DNA of 13,896 nt. It comes from an uncultured Collinsella sp. Its GTDB lineage: Bacteria > Actinomycetota > Coriobacteriia > Coriobacteriales > Coriobacteriaceae. Below the pieces are notes generated by a model. The model searched no databases, was not told the origin of the DNA, and saw nothing but the letters and a program-made list of their open reading frames with translations. The stretch lies in contig CABQLM010000053.1 in the NCBI GenBank assembly GCA_902465105.1, positions 1 to 13,896 of the forward strand, given 5' to 3'. Position 1 is the first letter of the stretch. Each line of letters opens with the position of its first letter. The position numbers and the translations under genes are program-made. Below are positions 1 to 6,388 of this stretch, in pieces.

Positions 1-46
1 TGACCCCAACCCCAGCCCGACCCCCGATCCCTCCACAGGTCAGTAG
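1..46 (+). CDS. 3' end of an unidentified gene with a Pro-rich C-terminus (partial)
   Basis: Read in the frame starting at base 2, the sequence encodes DPNPSPTPDPSTGQ and then a TAG stop at 44-46. The alternating Pro/Asp/Ser/Thr pattern resembles the low-complexity tail or linker of an exported or surface protein, but fourteen residues cannot identify a family. A strong plus-strand terminator begins six bases after the stop, which supports a real gene end here. A second frame also stays open to a TAG at 48-50 (TPTPARPPIPPQVSR), so the frame choice is not certain. The body of the gene lies outside the window. Confidence 0.45.
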   Translation, partial: DPNPSPTPDPSTGQ

Positions 47-51
47 ATAGC

Positions 52-89
52 AAAGCGCCCGAGCAGCTCAAATGCTCGGGCGCTTTTTT
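52..89 (+). terminator. Rho-independent terminator of the plus-strand gene at the left edge
   Basis: A perfect inverted repeat pairs 52-65 (core AGCGCCCGAGCA) with 73-86 around a 7-nt loop, GCTCAAA. The right arm runs into six consecutive T residues at 84-89. The GC-rich stem plus T run is a textbook intrinsic terminator on the plus strand. The A residues at 52-54 also give a short T run on the minus strand, but argR has its own terminator before reaching here. Confidence 0.9.
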
Positions 90-145
90 GTCGGGACGTA
101 CATGGCGTATCGCGCGCAATCGAGATGCCACGACACGACCTTCAC

Positions 146-175
146 AAAAAGGGCGTCGGCTCAAAACCGACGCCC
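146..175 (-). terminator. Rho-independent terminator of argR
   Basis: Arms 151-159 (GGGCGTCGG) and 167-175 (CCGACGCCC) form a perfect 9-bp GC-rich stem with a 7-nt loop. Read on the minus strand, the stem is followed by five T residues (the A run at 146-150). It lies 44 bp beyond the argR stop and faces the plus-strand terminator at 52-89, so the two converging units are insulated from each other. Confidence 0.88.
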
Positions 176-219
176 CTGTATTTCTATCGTCTTAGCTGGC
201 GTTGTTTACGCGCGTAAAG

Positions 220-657
220 CTATTTACGCGCGGTACCGAGCTTGTTGATCAGCGCCTCGAGACGCTCGCCGTCCTCGGCGGTCTGGGCAATGACCAGAAT
301 GGTATCGTTGCCGGCGAGCGAACCGAGAACATCGGGGAGCTCGGCAGCATCGACGGCGGCCGCGATACCCGAGGCGGTACCGGGCTGGGCCTTGATCATT
401 ACCAGATTATCGGTACGAAGCACACCGGTAACCAGCTCGGACACCATACGCTGCAGATGCAAGTCCTCAGCCAACACATAAATGCCCTCGGGGAGCTTAC
501 GCAGCCCCATATCGGCGATGTCGCGCGAAACGGTCGCCTGTGTGCAATCGAAACCCATGGCACGAAGTTCGTCCACCAGCACGCGCTGCGTGCGCACATC
601 CTTATTGCGCACGATATCCCTGATGGCATCTTGGCGCCCATTGCGTTTTTTAGCCAT
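220..657 (-). CDS. argR: Arginine repressor ArgR
   Basis: 145-residue protein of the ArgR/AhrC family, the hexameric regulator that binds L-arginine and controls arginine synthesis or breakdown genes at ARG boxes. The N-terminal winged helix-turn-helix (about 1-70) contains the recognition segment TQATVSRD (39-46). The C-terminal oligomerisation and arginine-binding domain (about 75-145) carries GTASGIAAAVD (93-103) and LAGNDT (114-119). The second matches the GDDT ligand loop with the first Asp replaced by Asn. The ATG at 657 is chosen over an in-frame start at 696 because MAKKRNGRQ is the expected N-terminus, the length is then typical, and a purine-rich GGAGTGGGG precedes it. The gene is monocistronic or follows the glycosyltransferase-like gene after 131 bp. 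No arginine pathway genes are in view, so its targets here are unknown. Confidence 0.95.
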   Translation of the reverse strand: MAKKRNGRQDAIRDIVRNKDVRTQRVLVDELRAMGFDCTQATVSRDIADMGLRKLPEGIYVLAEDLHLQRMVSELVTGVLRTDNLVMIKAQPGTASGIAAAVDAAELPDVLGSLAGNDTILVIAQTAEDGERLEALINKLGTARK

Positions 658-788
658 AGAAACCCCACTCCATAGATGACGGAGACAATCTTTCACTGAT
701 TGTATAGTTTAGCGCTATTTGAAGGTTTTTGTGAATAAGAAAGTATTTCGAAACAATTCGATGCAAATTTATTTCGAAATTACACCTG
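658..788 (-). promoter_or_regulatory. argR: Candidate argR promoter/operator region with TTTCGAAA boxes
   Basis: This AT-rich 131-bp gap stands out against its GC-rich neighbours. On the minus strand TTCACA (730-735) with an 18-bp spacer to TAAACT, or the nearby TATACAAT, could form a promoter. Upstream of it TTTCGAAA occurs twice (746-753 and 772-779, the latter inside the perfect palindrome ATTTCGAAAT at 771-780). A third TTCGA core lies at 757-761. The stretch GTGAATAAGAAAGTATTTCG (731-750) loosely resembles an ARG box, which would fit autoregulation by ArgR. The boxes are directly visible; promoter and operator roles are inferred. Confidence 0.4.
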
Positions 789-1829
789 CTAGAGCGTTTT
801 TGCGCCCGTTCGGTTAAAAAAAGCCCCCATGTGCATATACATAACGCAGCGTGCAGGTCTTGCGTTGGCAATGGCCCCAAACAAAAGGCCGAGGCCGCGC
901 CGATCACCTTTGAGGCCCGCAGCCATGCGACGGGTCCGCGGAGCCTCGAGCATGTCATGCAAACGGGCCCTGCGTTCAAACGATGATACCGCATGAGGGG
1001 TCAGATACAAATTCTCGATGCAGGCGACCAGGTGATCGTAGTAAAACCTGTGGCAGGCGCGCACGAGTCGATCGTCACCCGCCTCCACGGCAAACGACTC
1101 CAAAACGCCATCGAGCGCCTTCGCATCATCGGAAAGCCTGGCAAACATTGAAGGGTCGAAAACGGCCGCAGCGGGCTGCATGTCAGAGTGAAAGCGGGCA
1201 ACGGAGCAGCCGCACACGCAACGTGCGTGCATGATGGCAGCAGCCGAAAAAGACACCGAACGGAAGGGCACGCCTTGGTGCATGCAGGCATCGAACAGCC
1301 CGCGCTCGTACATCACGCCCGAAGTCTGGCAGACCAAACCATCTGCGATGAGCTCGGACAGCCCATCGACCACGGCCTCACGATTATCGACGGCAACGGA
1401 AACCGCATCCAAGATGCGTGAGTGGCGCTCCCGATGCGCGTCGTAGCGGTCCAGGGAGACCGAGGGAAAAACGACGTCCGCCGAAGCCTCGCAGGTAATT
1501 TTGAGCATCTCCGCCAGGGCGTGGGGGGCAAACCACTCTTCCGCCCCCATCGCGACGATATAAGACCCACGGGAGGCGGCAAAGCCTGCGAGCAGGCAGG
1601 CATCCTGCGCCGTTTCGTCAACATCAACTAAATCGATATGAATATCCCTGTCGGCGGCAACCTCAAGCGAATGGCGAACACCCGGTGCGGCATTACGGCA
1701 TGCAATGACAATTTGAATGTCGTAGAGGTCTTGGTTTTGGATACTCTCGAGCGCACGCATCGAATAGCTGGGCGAACCCTCGACAATGAGGATTACCGAT
1801 AGTCGCGGATGCGAACCACGTCGAACCAA
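789..1829 (-). CDS. Family 2 glycosyltransferase-like protein with degenerate active site
   Basis: 346-residue protein. The N-terminal third looks like a GT-A fold: LSVILIVEGSPSYSMRALES (10-29) matches the opening strand and helix of GT2 enzymes, and GFAASRGSYIVAMGAEEWF (82-100) matches the usual 'A.G.YI..lDsDD' segment. The metal-binding DxDD is replaced by GAEE (95-98), so catalysis is doubtful or uses Glu ligands. The C-terminal two thirds are unfamiliar to me and contain a Cys-rich HARCVCGCSVARFHSD stretch. I see no membrane segment or signal peptide. The start is TTG, with GAGAGGG about 10 nt upstream; an in-frame stop lies shortly before it and the next ATG would cut into the fold. It sits between truA and argR, all minus strand, which says little about its role. 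Substrate unknown. Confidence 0.7.
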   Translation of the reverse strand: MVRRGSHPRLSVILIVEGSPSYSMRALESIQNQDLYDIQIVIACRNAAPGVRHSLEVAADRDIHIDLVDVDETAQDACLLAGFAASRGSYIVAMGAEEWFAPHALAEMLKITCEASADVVFPSVSLDRYDAHRERHSRILDAVSVAVDNREAVVDGLSELIADGLVCQTSGVMYERGLFDACMHQGVPFRSVSFSAAAIMHARCVCGCSVARFHSDMQPAAAVFDPSMFARLSDDAKALDGVLESFAVEAGDDRLVRACHRFYYDHLVACIENLYLTPHAVSSFERRARLHDMLEAPRTRRMAAGLKGDRRGLGLLFGAIANARPARCVMYMHMGAFFNRTGAKTL

Positions 1830-1989
1830 GTTTTCCGCCCTCTCGACAGCAAGTGATCAACTGTGGTTCATGGTACACCCCGTCAATAAAAGCGGCAGGA
1901 CGCCCAGGGGGCTGCACGTCAAGAACAGATGATGCACACGGCTCGCCCACACGATTCGCACCGTCACTCATTGTCGGCGCGAAGCAGGG

Positions 1990-2814
1990 CTATTCAAGCA
2001 CCGTTAGCTCTGCAGGATCGTAGTCGACATCCATAAACGTCAGGCCGCACGCGGGCGCGGTGGGACCGGCGGCGGTGCGCTCGCACGCATCGATAACCTC
2101 GCGCATCCACGAGGGCTCGCGGCGGTGCATGCCAATCTCGACCAGCGTGCCGACAATCGTTCGCACCATAGAATGCAAAAACGCATTGCCCTCGATGGTA
2201 AACGTCAGGATATCTTCGCCAAAGGCAACCTCATGCCCAAATTCGGCACGCATGACACAACGGTGCGTCGGCCTTCCCACGGCAGAGGCCACCTTGCAAA
2301 AACTCTTAAAGTCCTGCTCGCCCAAAAGCGCAGGACAGGCCGCCGACATCGCATCGACATCTAAAGGATACCGATGCCACCACACCGCACCACGCGAGAG
2401 CACGGGTCGGGCATCGCGATCGGCAATACGATAGGTATAAGTGCGGGAGCGCGCATCAAAACGAGCGGAAAAGCCCTTACGGGCCCTGTAGACCTCATTT
2501 ATGGCGATATCTTTGGGGAGTAGGGCATCCATAGCCCTGAGCCACCGACGGCGCGTTAAAGCCAACTCAGCGTCCGTTACGGGCACGCTAATGTACTGCG
2601 CCACCGCATGCACGCCGGCATCGGTGCGACCGGCGCACGTAAGATCGATCGAACGGCGAAGCAGTGTCTCGATGGCGCGGCACAACTCGCCAGCGATCGT
2701 CAACTGCCCCGGCTGCTCGGCAAAGCCGCTATAGGACGAGCCATCATAGGCAACGCGAAATACTAACGTGGCATCGAGTTCCTCGATCGAATTAAAACCG
2801 GCCTGAGCGGTCAT
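1990..2814 (-). CDS. truA: tRNA pseudouridine synthase A (TruA)
   Basis: 274-residue TruA, which converts uridines 38-40 of the tRNA anticodon stem-loop to pseudouridine. The first motif is RVAYDGSSYSGFAEQPGQ (20-37). The catalytic motif CAGRTDAGVHA contains Asp65, equivalent to the conserved nucleophilic Asp of the family. The C-terminal part has NAFLHSMVRTIVGTLVEIG, the usual RNA-binding and dimer segment. The ATG at 2814 is preferred to a TTG at 2832 because AGGGGAG lies a few bases before it. truA commonly follows rplQ, as here, but a strong terminator lies between the two. Its expression therefore needs readthrough or a weak promoter in the short AT-rich gap. No obvious terminator follows truA. 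Confidence 0.96.
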   Translation of the reverse strand: MTAQAGFNSIEELDATLVFRVAYDGSSYSGFAEQPGQLTIAGELCRAIETLLRRSIDLTCAGRTDAGVHAVAQYISVPVTDAELALTRRRWLRAMDALLPKDIAINEVYRARKGFSARFDARSRTYTYRIADRDARPVLSRGAVWWHRYPLDVDAMSAACPALLGEQDFKSFCKVASAVGRPTHRCVMRAEFGHEVAFGEDILTFTIEGNAFLHSMVRTIVGTLVEIGMHRREPSWMREVIDACERTAAGPTAPACGLTFMDVDYDPAELTVLE

Positions 2815-2852
2815 AGACTCCCCTAGCGACAAATAGATAGAAGTAAAACGAT

Positions 2853-2883
2853 AAAAAAAGAGGGGTACGCGAACGTACCCCTC
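2853..2883 (-). terminator. Rho-independent terminator ending the ribosomal operon after rplQ
   Basis: Perfect 10-bp arms, GAGGGGTACG (2860-2869) and CGTACCCCTC (2874-2883), enclose a CGAA loop. On the minus strand the stem is followed directly by seven T residues (A run 2853-2859). It lies 26 bp past the rplQ stop and 38 bp before the truA start codon, so it should end or strongly attenuate the rplE-rplQ transcript. Confidence 0.92.
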
Positions 2884-2909
2884 GAATATAGCCTATGCAG
2901 ACAGATTGT

Positions 2910-3377
2910 CTACTCGGCGGTCTCCTCGGCGGGAGCCTCCTCGACGGCCTCGACCTTCTTGGGAGCAGCGGCCTTCTTGGGGGCCGGAGCAGCCTTCTTG
3001 GCCTTGGGCGTGCAAGGCTCGGTGACGAGCTCCATGATAACGATAGGAGCGTTGTCGCCCTTGCGGTTACCGAGCTTCATGATGCGGGTGTAACCGCCGT
3101 TGCGGTCCTGCCACATGCCCTGGGCAGCCTTGTCGAAGATCTCGGCAACGAGCTGCTTATCGCCGAGCTTGGCGATGGCCAGACGACGAGAGTGCAGGTC
3201 GCCCTTCTTGGCCCAGGTGATGATCGGATCGACGACCGAACGGAGCGCCTTGGCGCGGGTCTCGGTGGTCTTGATGCGGTCGTTCTCGAAGAGGGCCTTG
3301 GCAAGGCTCTTCTTCATGGCCTTGGTGTGGCTCGCATCAGTGCCGAGCTTCAGGCCCTTCTTAACGTTGTGACGCAT
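2910..3377 (-). CDS. rplQ: 50S ribosomal protein L17, with C-terminal extension
   Basis: 155-residue L17. The core (1-120) has the family opening MRHNVKKGLKLGTDASHT, the ENDRIKTTETRAKALR segment (31-46), and NGGYTRIMKLGNRKGDNAP (93-111). L17 sits near the exit-tunnel side of the 50S subunit. Residues 121-155 are a low-complexity tail: first Lys/Ala/Pro-rich (KKAAPAPKKAAAPKK), then Glu-rich (EEAPAEETAE). The family norm is about 120 residues, and such tails are common in actinobacterial L17. The ATG is preceded by GAGGAGAAA. It is the last gene of the operon, 29 bp after rpoA, with the terminator just downstream. Confidence 0.97.
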   Translation of the reverse strand: MRHNVKKGLKLGTDASHTKAMKKSLAKALFENDRIKTTETRAKALRSVVDPIITWAKKGDLHSRRLAIAKLGDKQLVAEIFDKAAQGMWQDRNGGYTRIMKLGNRKGDNAPIVIMELVTEPCTPKAKKAAPAPKKAAAPKKVEAVEEAPAEETAE

Positions 3378-3406
3378 GGTCTAGTTTCTCCTCAATATGC
3401 GAAGCA

Positions 3407-4348
3407 TTAAGCCTTCAGGCTCAGGCCCATGGACTCAAGCTTGTCCTTCACTTCCTCGATCGACTTAACGCCGAAGTTACGGATGTTAAGCAGATCGTTC
3501 TCCGAGAACTCAACGAGCTGACGGACCGAGTGAATGCTGGCACGCTTAAGGCAGTTATAGGAACGGACGGAAAGGTCCAGATCCTCAATCTGCTTGTCCA
3601 GCTCGGCGTTGTCGTTGGTGACCTCGGGAGCGAAGATCGAAGCCTCCTCCTCAACCTCGGGGGTCTCGGCAAGGTTCATGAAGGCGGCCATATGCTGGTT
3701 GATGATATTGGCAGCCTGGACCACGGCGTCGCGCGGGGCGATGGAGCCGTTGGTCTCGATCTCAAGGACAAGGCGGTCGTAGTCGGTGTGCTGACCGACA
3801 CGGCAAGCCTCAACGAGCTTGGCGCAACGGCTCACCGGCGAGTACAGAGAGTCGACGTTGATCACACCGATGGGATCGTTGTCGCGCTTGTTAGCCTCGC
3901 CAGAGACATAGCCGCGGCCGTAGCCGATACGCATGCTCATGGTGAGATGGCCACCCTCGGTGAGCGTTGCGATGTGCTGCTCGGGGTTGACCAGCTCAAA
4001 CTCGGACGGAATAAAGAAGTCCGCACCGGTGACCTCGCAGGGGCCGTCAACCGAGATGGTGGCGGTCGCCTCGTCGGTCGTGCCGAGAGCCCTGAAGACA
4101 AGACCCTTGACATTCAGGACGATGTCGGTGACATCCTCGACCATGTTAGGGATGGTCATGAACTCGTGCTGCGCACCATCGATCTGAATGGCCTCGACGG
4201 CGGCACCCTCGAGCGAGGACAGAAGAACGCGACGAAGCGAGTTGCCCAGCGTATCGCCGTAGCCACGCTCGAGCGGCTCGACGGAGACACGAGCAGACGT
4301 CTCGTTGATCTCTTCGACCTGAACCTGAGGCCTAATGAATTCTGACAT
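3407..4348 (-). CDS. rpoA: DNA-directed RNA polymerase subunit alpha
   Basis: 313-residue alpha subunit. The N-terminal domain (about 1-230), which dimerises and nucleates beta/beta' assembly, has SLRRVLLSSLEGAAVEAI and the MRIGYGRGYV segment. A Glu-rich linker (VEEEASIFAPEVTND) leads to the C-terminal domain. That domain contains SVRSYNCLKRASIHSVRQL and NIRNFGVKSIEEVKDKL, the helix-hairpin-helix surface that contacts UP-element DNA and activators. Length and domain order are standard. The start ATG has GGAGGT six bases upstream. It lies 32 bp after rpsD and 29 bp before rplQ, the usual alpha-operon order, so polymerase and ribosome synthesis are co-transcribed. Confidence 0.99.
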   Translation of the reverse strand: MSEFIRPQVQVEEINETSARVSVEPLERGYGDTLGNSLRRVLLSSLEGAAVEAIQIDGAQHEFMTIPNMVEDVTDIVLNVKGLVFRALGTTDEATATISVDGPCEVTGADFFIPSEFELVNPEQHIATLTEGGHLTMSMRIGYGRGYVSGEANKRDNDPIGVINVDSLYSPVSRCAKLVEACRVGQHTDYDRLVLEIETNGSIAPRDAVVQAANIINQHMAAFMNLAETPEVEEEASIFAPEVTNDNAELDKQIEDLDLSVRSYNCLKRASIHSVRQLVEFSENDLLNIRNFGVKSIEEVKDKLESMGLSLKA

Positions 4349-4380
4349 GTATTACCTCCAGCCTCAGCAGCCCGGATGGA

Positions 4381-4977
4381 CTACTTAGAGTAGAGCTCGA
4401 CGATGAGCTGCTCGTTGATATCACCGCTGATCTGCTCACGCGTCGGCAGAGCGAGCACGTTACCAGACAGCTTCTCGATATCGACCTCGAGCCAGCCAGG
4501 GACCTCAAAGCGCTCGGAGGAAATCAGGGCCTCCTTGATGGGGAGGAGGTCACGGAACTTCTCGCCGACAGCGACGACGTCGCCGGCCTTGACGCGGTAG
4601 GACGGGATGTCCACGCGCTTGCCGTTCACGGTGAAGTGACCGTGACGGACGGACTGACGAGCCTCTTTGCGGGTGCGGGCGAAGCCAAGACGGAAGACGA
4701 CGTTGTCGAGGCGAGACTCAAGGATGATCATGAGGTTCTCACCTGTGACGCCGTTCATCTTGCGGGCCTTGTTGAAGTAGCCGTGGAACTGCTTCTCCAG
4801 AACGCCATAGATGAACTTGACCTTCTGCTTCTCACGCAGCTGCATGCCGTACTCAGATTCCTTGCGACGGCGCTTGGGCTGACGGATAGATTCCTTCTTG
4901 CTGCTGTAACCGAGCTCAGCGGGATCGATCCCGAGCTGACGGCAGCGCTTAAGAACAGGAGTCCTGTCGATTGCCAT
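4381..4977 (-). CDS. rpsD: 30S ribosomal protein S4 (zinc-free form)
   Basis: 198-residue S4, a primary 16S rRNA binder and ram-site protein that influences decoding accuracy. Recognisable segments are SEYGMQLREKQKVKFIYGVLE and the S4 RNA-binding domain, LDNVVFRLGFARTRKEARQSVRHGHFTVNGKRV. The N-terminal region (MAIDRTPVLKRCRQLGIDP) has a single Cys, not the four-Cys zinc knuckle of the C+ form, so this is a C- S4. The ATG is preceded by GAAAGGA. In E. coli, S4 represses its own alpha operon through the rpsM leader; no equivalent element can be proved here, though the infA-rpmJ gap holds a candidate hairpin. The spacing is 19 bp from rpsK and 32 bp to rpoA. Confidence 0.98.
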   Translation of the reverse strand: MAIDRTPVLKRCRQLGIDPAELGYSSKKESIRQPKRRRKESEYGMQLREKQKVKFIYGVLEKQFHGYFNKARKMNGVTGENLMIILESRLDNVVFRLGFARTRKEARQSVRHGHFTVNGKRVDIPSYRVKAGDVVAVGEKFRDLLPIKEALISSERFEVPGWLEVDIEKLSGNVLALPTREQISGDINEQLIVELYSK

Positions 4978-4996
4978 ATTGATACGATCCTTTCAG

Positions 4997-5401
4997 TTAC
5001 ACGCGGCGACGCTTCTTGGGGCGGCAGCCGTTGTGCGGGATGGGGGTCTTGTCCTGGATGCTCGAGACCTCGAGGCCAGCAGCCTGGAGGGAGCGAATGG
5101 CGGTCTCACGACCGGAGCCGGGGCCCTTGACGAAGACGGAAACCTTCTTCATACCGTGCTCCATGGCCTGCTTGGCAGCAGCCTCGGCAGCCATCTGGGC
5201 AGCGAACGGCGTGGACTTACGGGAGCCCTTGAAGCCCACCTGGCCAGCCGACTTCCAGGAAATGACGTTGCCCTGGGGATCGGTGATCGAAACGATCGTG
5301 TTATTGAACGTAGAACGAATGTGAGCCTGGCCCACGGAAATGTTCTTACGGTCCGCGCGCTTCAGACGGGCAGCGCGAACGTTCTTCTTAGCAGTAGCCA
5401 T
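4997..5401 (-). CDS. rpsK: 30S ribosomal protein S11
   Basis: 134-residue S11, which lies on the 30S platform near the E-site and the 16S helix 45 region. Diagnostic segments are [39 protein letters not shown] and the basic C-terminus [18 protein letters not shown]. The length is typical. The ATG at 5401 has GGAG about ten bases upstream. The gene lies 14 bp after rpsM and 19 bp before rpsD, in the standard S13-S11-S4 order, so the three are almost certainly co-translated from one message. Confidence 0.98.
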   Translation of the reverse strand: MATAKKNVRAARLKRADRKNISVGQAHIRSTFNNTIVSITDPQGNVISWKSAGQVGFKGSRKSTPFAAQMAAEAAAKQAMEHGMKKVSVFVKGPGSGRETAIRSLQAAGLEVSSIQDKTPIPHNGCRPKKRRRV

Positions 5402-5415
5402 CTATCTAGCGCTCC

Positions 5416-5790
5416 TTATTTCTTCTTCTTAGCACCGATCTGACGCTTCGGGCCCTTGCGGGTGCGAGCGTTAGTGTGGGTGCGCTGGCCGCGGACCGGG
5501 AGGCCCTTGCGGTGACGAAGGCCGCGGTTGCAGCCGATGTCCATAAGGCGCTTGACGTTCTGATTGCGCTCACGGCGGAGGTCGCCCTCAACCATGATCT
5601 GGTTCTTATCGATATACTCGCGGATGGCGTTAACCTCATCCTCGGTGAGGTCCTTAACGCGCGTATCCACGTTAACGTTGCACTCGACGCAAATCTTCGT
5701 CGCAGTGGTGCGGCCGATGCCGTAAATGTAGGTCAGACCGATCTCAACGCGCTTCTCACGCGGGAGGTCGACACCATTAATACGGGCCAA
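5416..5790 (-). CDS. rpsM: 30S ribosomal protein S13 (TTG start)
   Basis: 124-residue S13, a 30S head protein that contacts 50S at bridge B1 and the P-site tRNA. Motifs are [32 protein letters not shown] with the helix-two-turn-helix, and the basic tail [20 protein letters not shown] followed by KKKK. The start codon is TTG: Met-Ala-Arg-Ile is the expected N-terminus, GAGGAGA lies about seven bases upstream, and no ATG or GTG gives the full N-terminus. It follows rpmJ by 14 bp. A weak start on a ribosomal protein gene may tune its translation relative to its neighbours. Confidence 0.97.
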   Translation of the reverse strand: MARINGVDLPREKRVEIGLTYIYGIGRTTATKICVECNVNVDTRVKDLTEDEVNAIREYIDKNQIMVEGDLRRERNQNVKRLMDIGCNRGLRHRKGLPVRGQRTHTNARTRKGPKRQIGAKKKK

Positions 5791-5804
5791 CGTAGTCTCC
5801 TCTC

Positions 5805-5918
5805 TTAACCCTGACGCTGCTTATGACGGGGGTTCTCGCAAATGACGAGGACCTTGCCATGGCGCCTAATGATTTTGCACTTATCGCACATCTTCTTGAC
5901 CGAAGGACGTACCTTCAT
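5805..5918 (-). CDS. rpmJ: 50S ribosomal protein L36 (zinc-ribbon form)
   Basis: A 37-codon ORF beginning [20 protein letters not shown] and ending RHKQRQG, followed by TAA. L36 is the smallest 50S protein, and its zinc ribbon stabilises 23S rRNA. The ligands are Cys11, Cys14, Cys27 and His32, the C+ type. The ATG at 5918 has AAAGGAAG upstream. It sits between infA and rpmM-side neighbour rpsM, 14 bp before rpsM, the usual infA-rpmJ-rpsM order. The gene is short enough to be missed by length-filtered ORF calls, but identity is unambiguous from sequence and position. Confidence 0.97.
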   Translation of the reverse strand: MKVRPSVKKMCDKCKIIRRHGKVLVICENPRHKQRQG

Positions 5919-6065
5919 CGTTCTTCCTTTCGGTAGCGCTCAAACTACTTCCCTACTATCTACTCGCCCAGCCGCAGGCGTTTAAAACTATGGCTGGTCT
6001 TCACACACAATCCGACCGTAGGTTGAGCTAAGCCTGCAGTCGGAAAAGAGCGTGTATGCGTGCCG
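5919..6065 (-). promoter_or_regulatory. infA-rpmJ leader with two hairpins
   Basis: This 147-bp gap is unusually long for the operon. One hairpin pairs 6012-6022 (CCGACCGTAGG) with 6033-6043 (CCTGCAGTCGG): 11 pairs with one mismatch and one wobble around a 10-nt loop. Another pairs CCAGCC (5968-5973) with GGCTGG (5992-5997). Neither is followed by a T run on the minus strand, so they are unlikely terminators. An S4-type or other autoregulatory leader for the alpha-operon genes is possible; that is inference, since I could not match the E. coli pseudoknot. Confidence 0.35.
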
Positions 6066-6284
6066 CTATTTATAGCGATAGGTGATGCGGCCGCGGGTCA
6101 GGTCGTACGGGGAAAGCTCCACGACAACCCGGTCACCGGGGAGAATGCGGATGTAATTCATTCGGATCTTGCCAGAAATGTTGCAGAGAACCGAATGACC
6201 GTTCTCGAGCTCAACCTTGAACATGGCATTGGGCAGCGGTTCCTTTACCGTACCCTCGAGCTCAATTGCGTCTTCCTTCTTCAC
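6066..6284 (-). CDS. infA: Translation initiation factor IF-1
   Basis: IF-1 occupies the ribosomal A site during initiation and cooperates with IF-2 and IF-3. The OB-fold is clear: [40 protein letters not shown] and [16 protein letters not shown]. The GTG at 6284 gives 72 residues and aligns end to end with the classical IF-1 ([11 protein letters not shown] against E. coli MAKEDNIEMQG). A TTG at 6290 would add two residues (MLV...). Neither start has a strong Shine-Dalgarno; only GAGAAAGA is present upstream. The gene lies 104 bp after map and 147 bp before rpmJ, so it may be partly independent of both. Confidence 0.96.
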   Translation of the reverse strand: MKKEDAIELEGTVKEPLPNAMFKVELENGHSVLCNISGKIRMNYIRILPGDRVVVELSPYDLTRGRITYRYK

Positions 6285-6323
6285 AAGCAATCATCTTTCT
6301 CTAGAAAACGACAGCGATTGAGT

Positions 6324-6352
6324 ATTCTACAATACGTATGCACGCATCGTAA
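6324..6352 (-). promoter_or_regulatory. infA: Possible internal promoter upstream of infA
   Basis: On the minus strand TTACGA (6347-6352) and TAGAAT (6324-6329) are separated by exactly 17 bp. The -10 matches five of six consensus bases but the -35 is poor. It falls in the AT-rich 104-bp map-infA gap, about 35-40 bp before the infA start. Internal promoters before infA occur in several bacteria, but the support here is only motif and spacing. Confidence 0.3.
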
Positions 6353-6388
6353 TAACTTCGTAATGGCTCCACAACTACATGGAACTTG

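Noticed and set aside
1693..1971. Minus-strand 92-codon frame as an independent gene
   Set aside because: About half overlaps the GT-like gene in another frame, no ribosome binding site is evident, and no motif is recognised; kept only as a possible frameshift observation.
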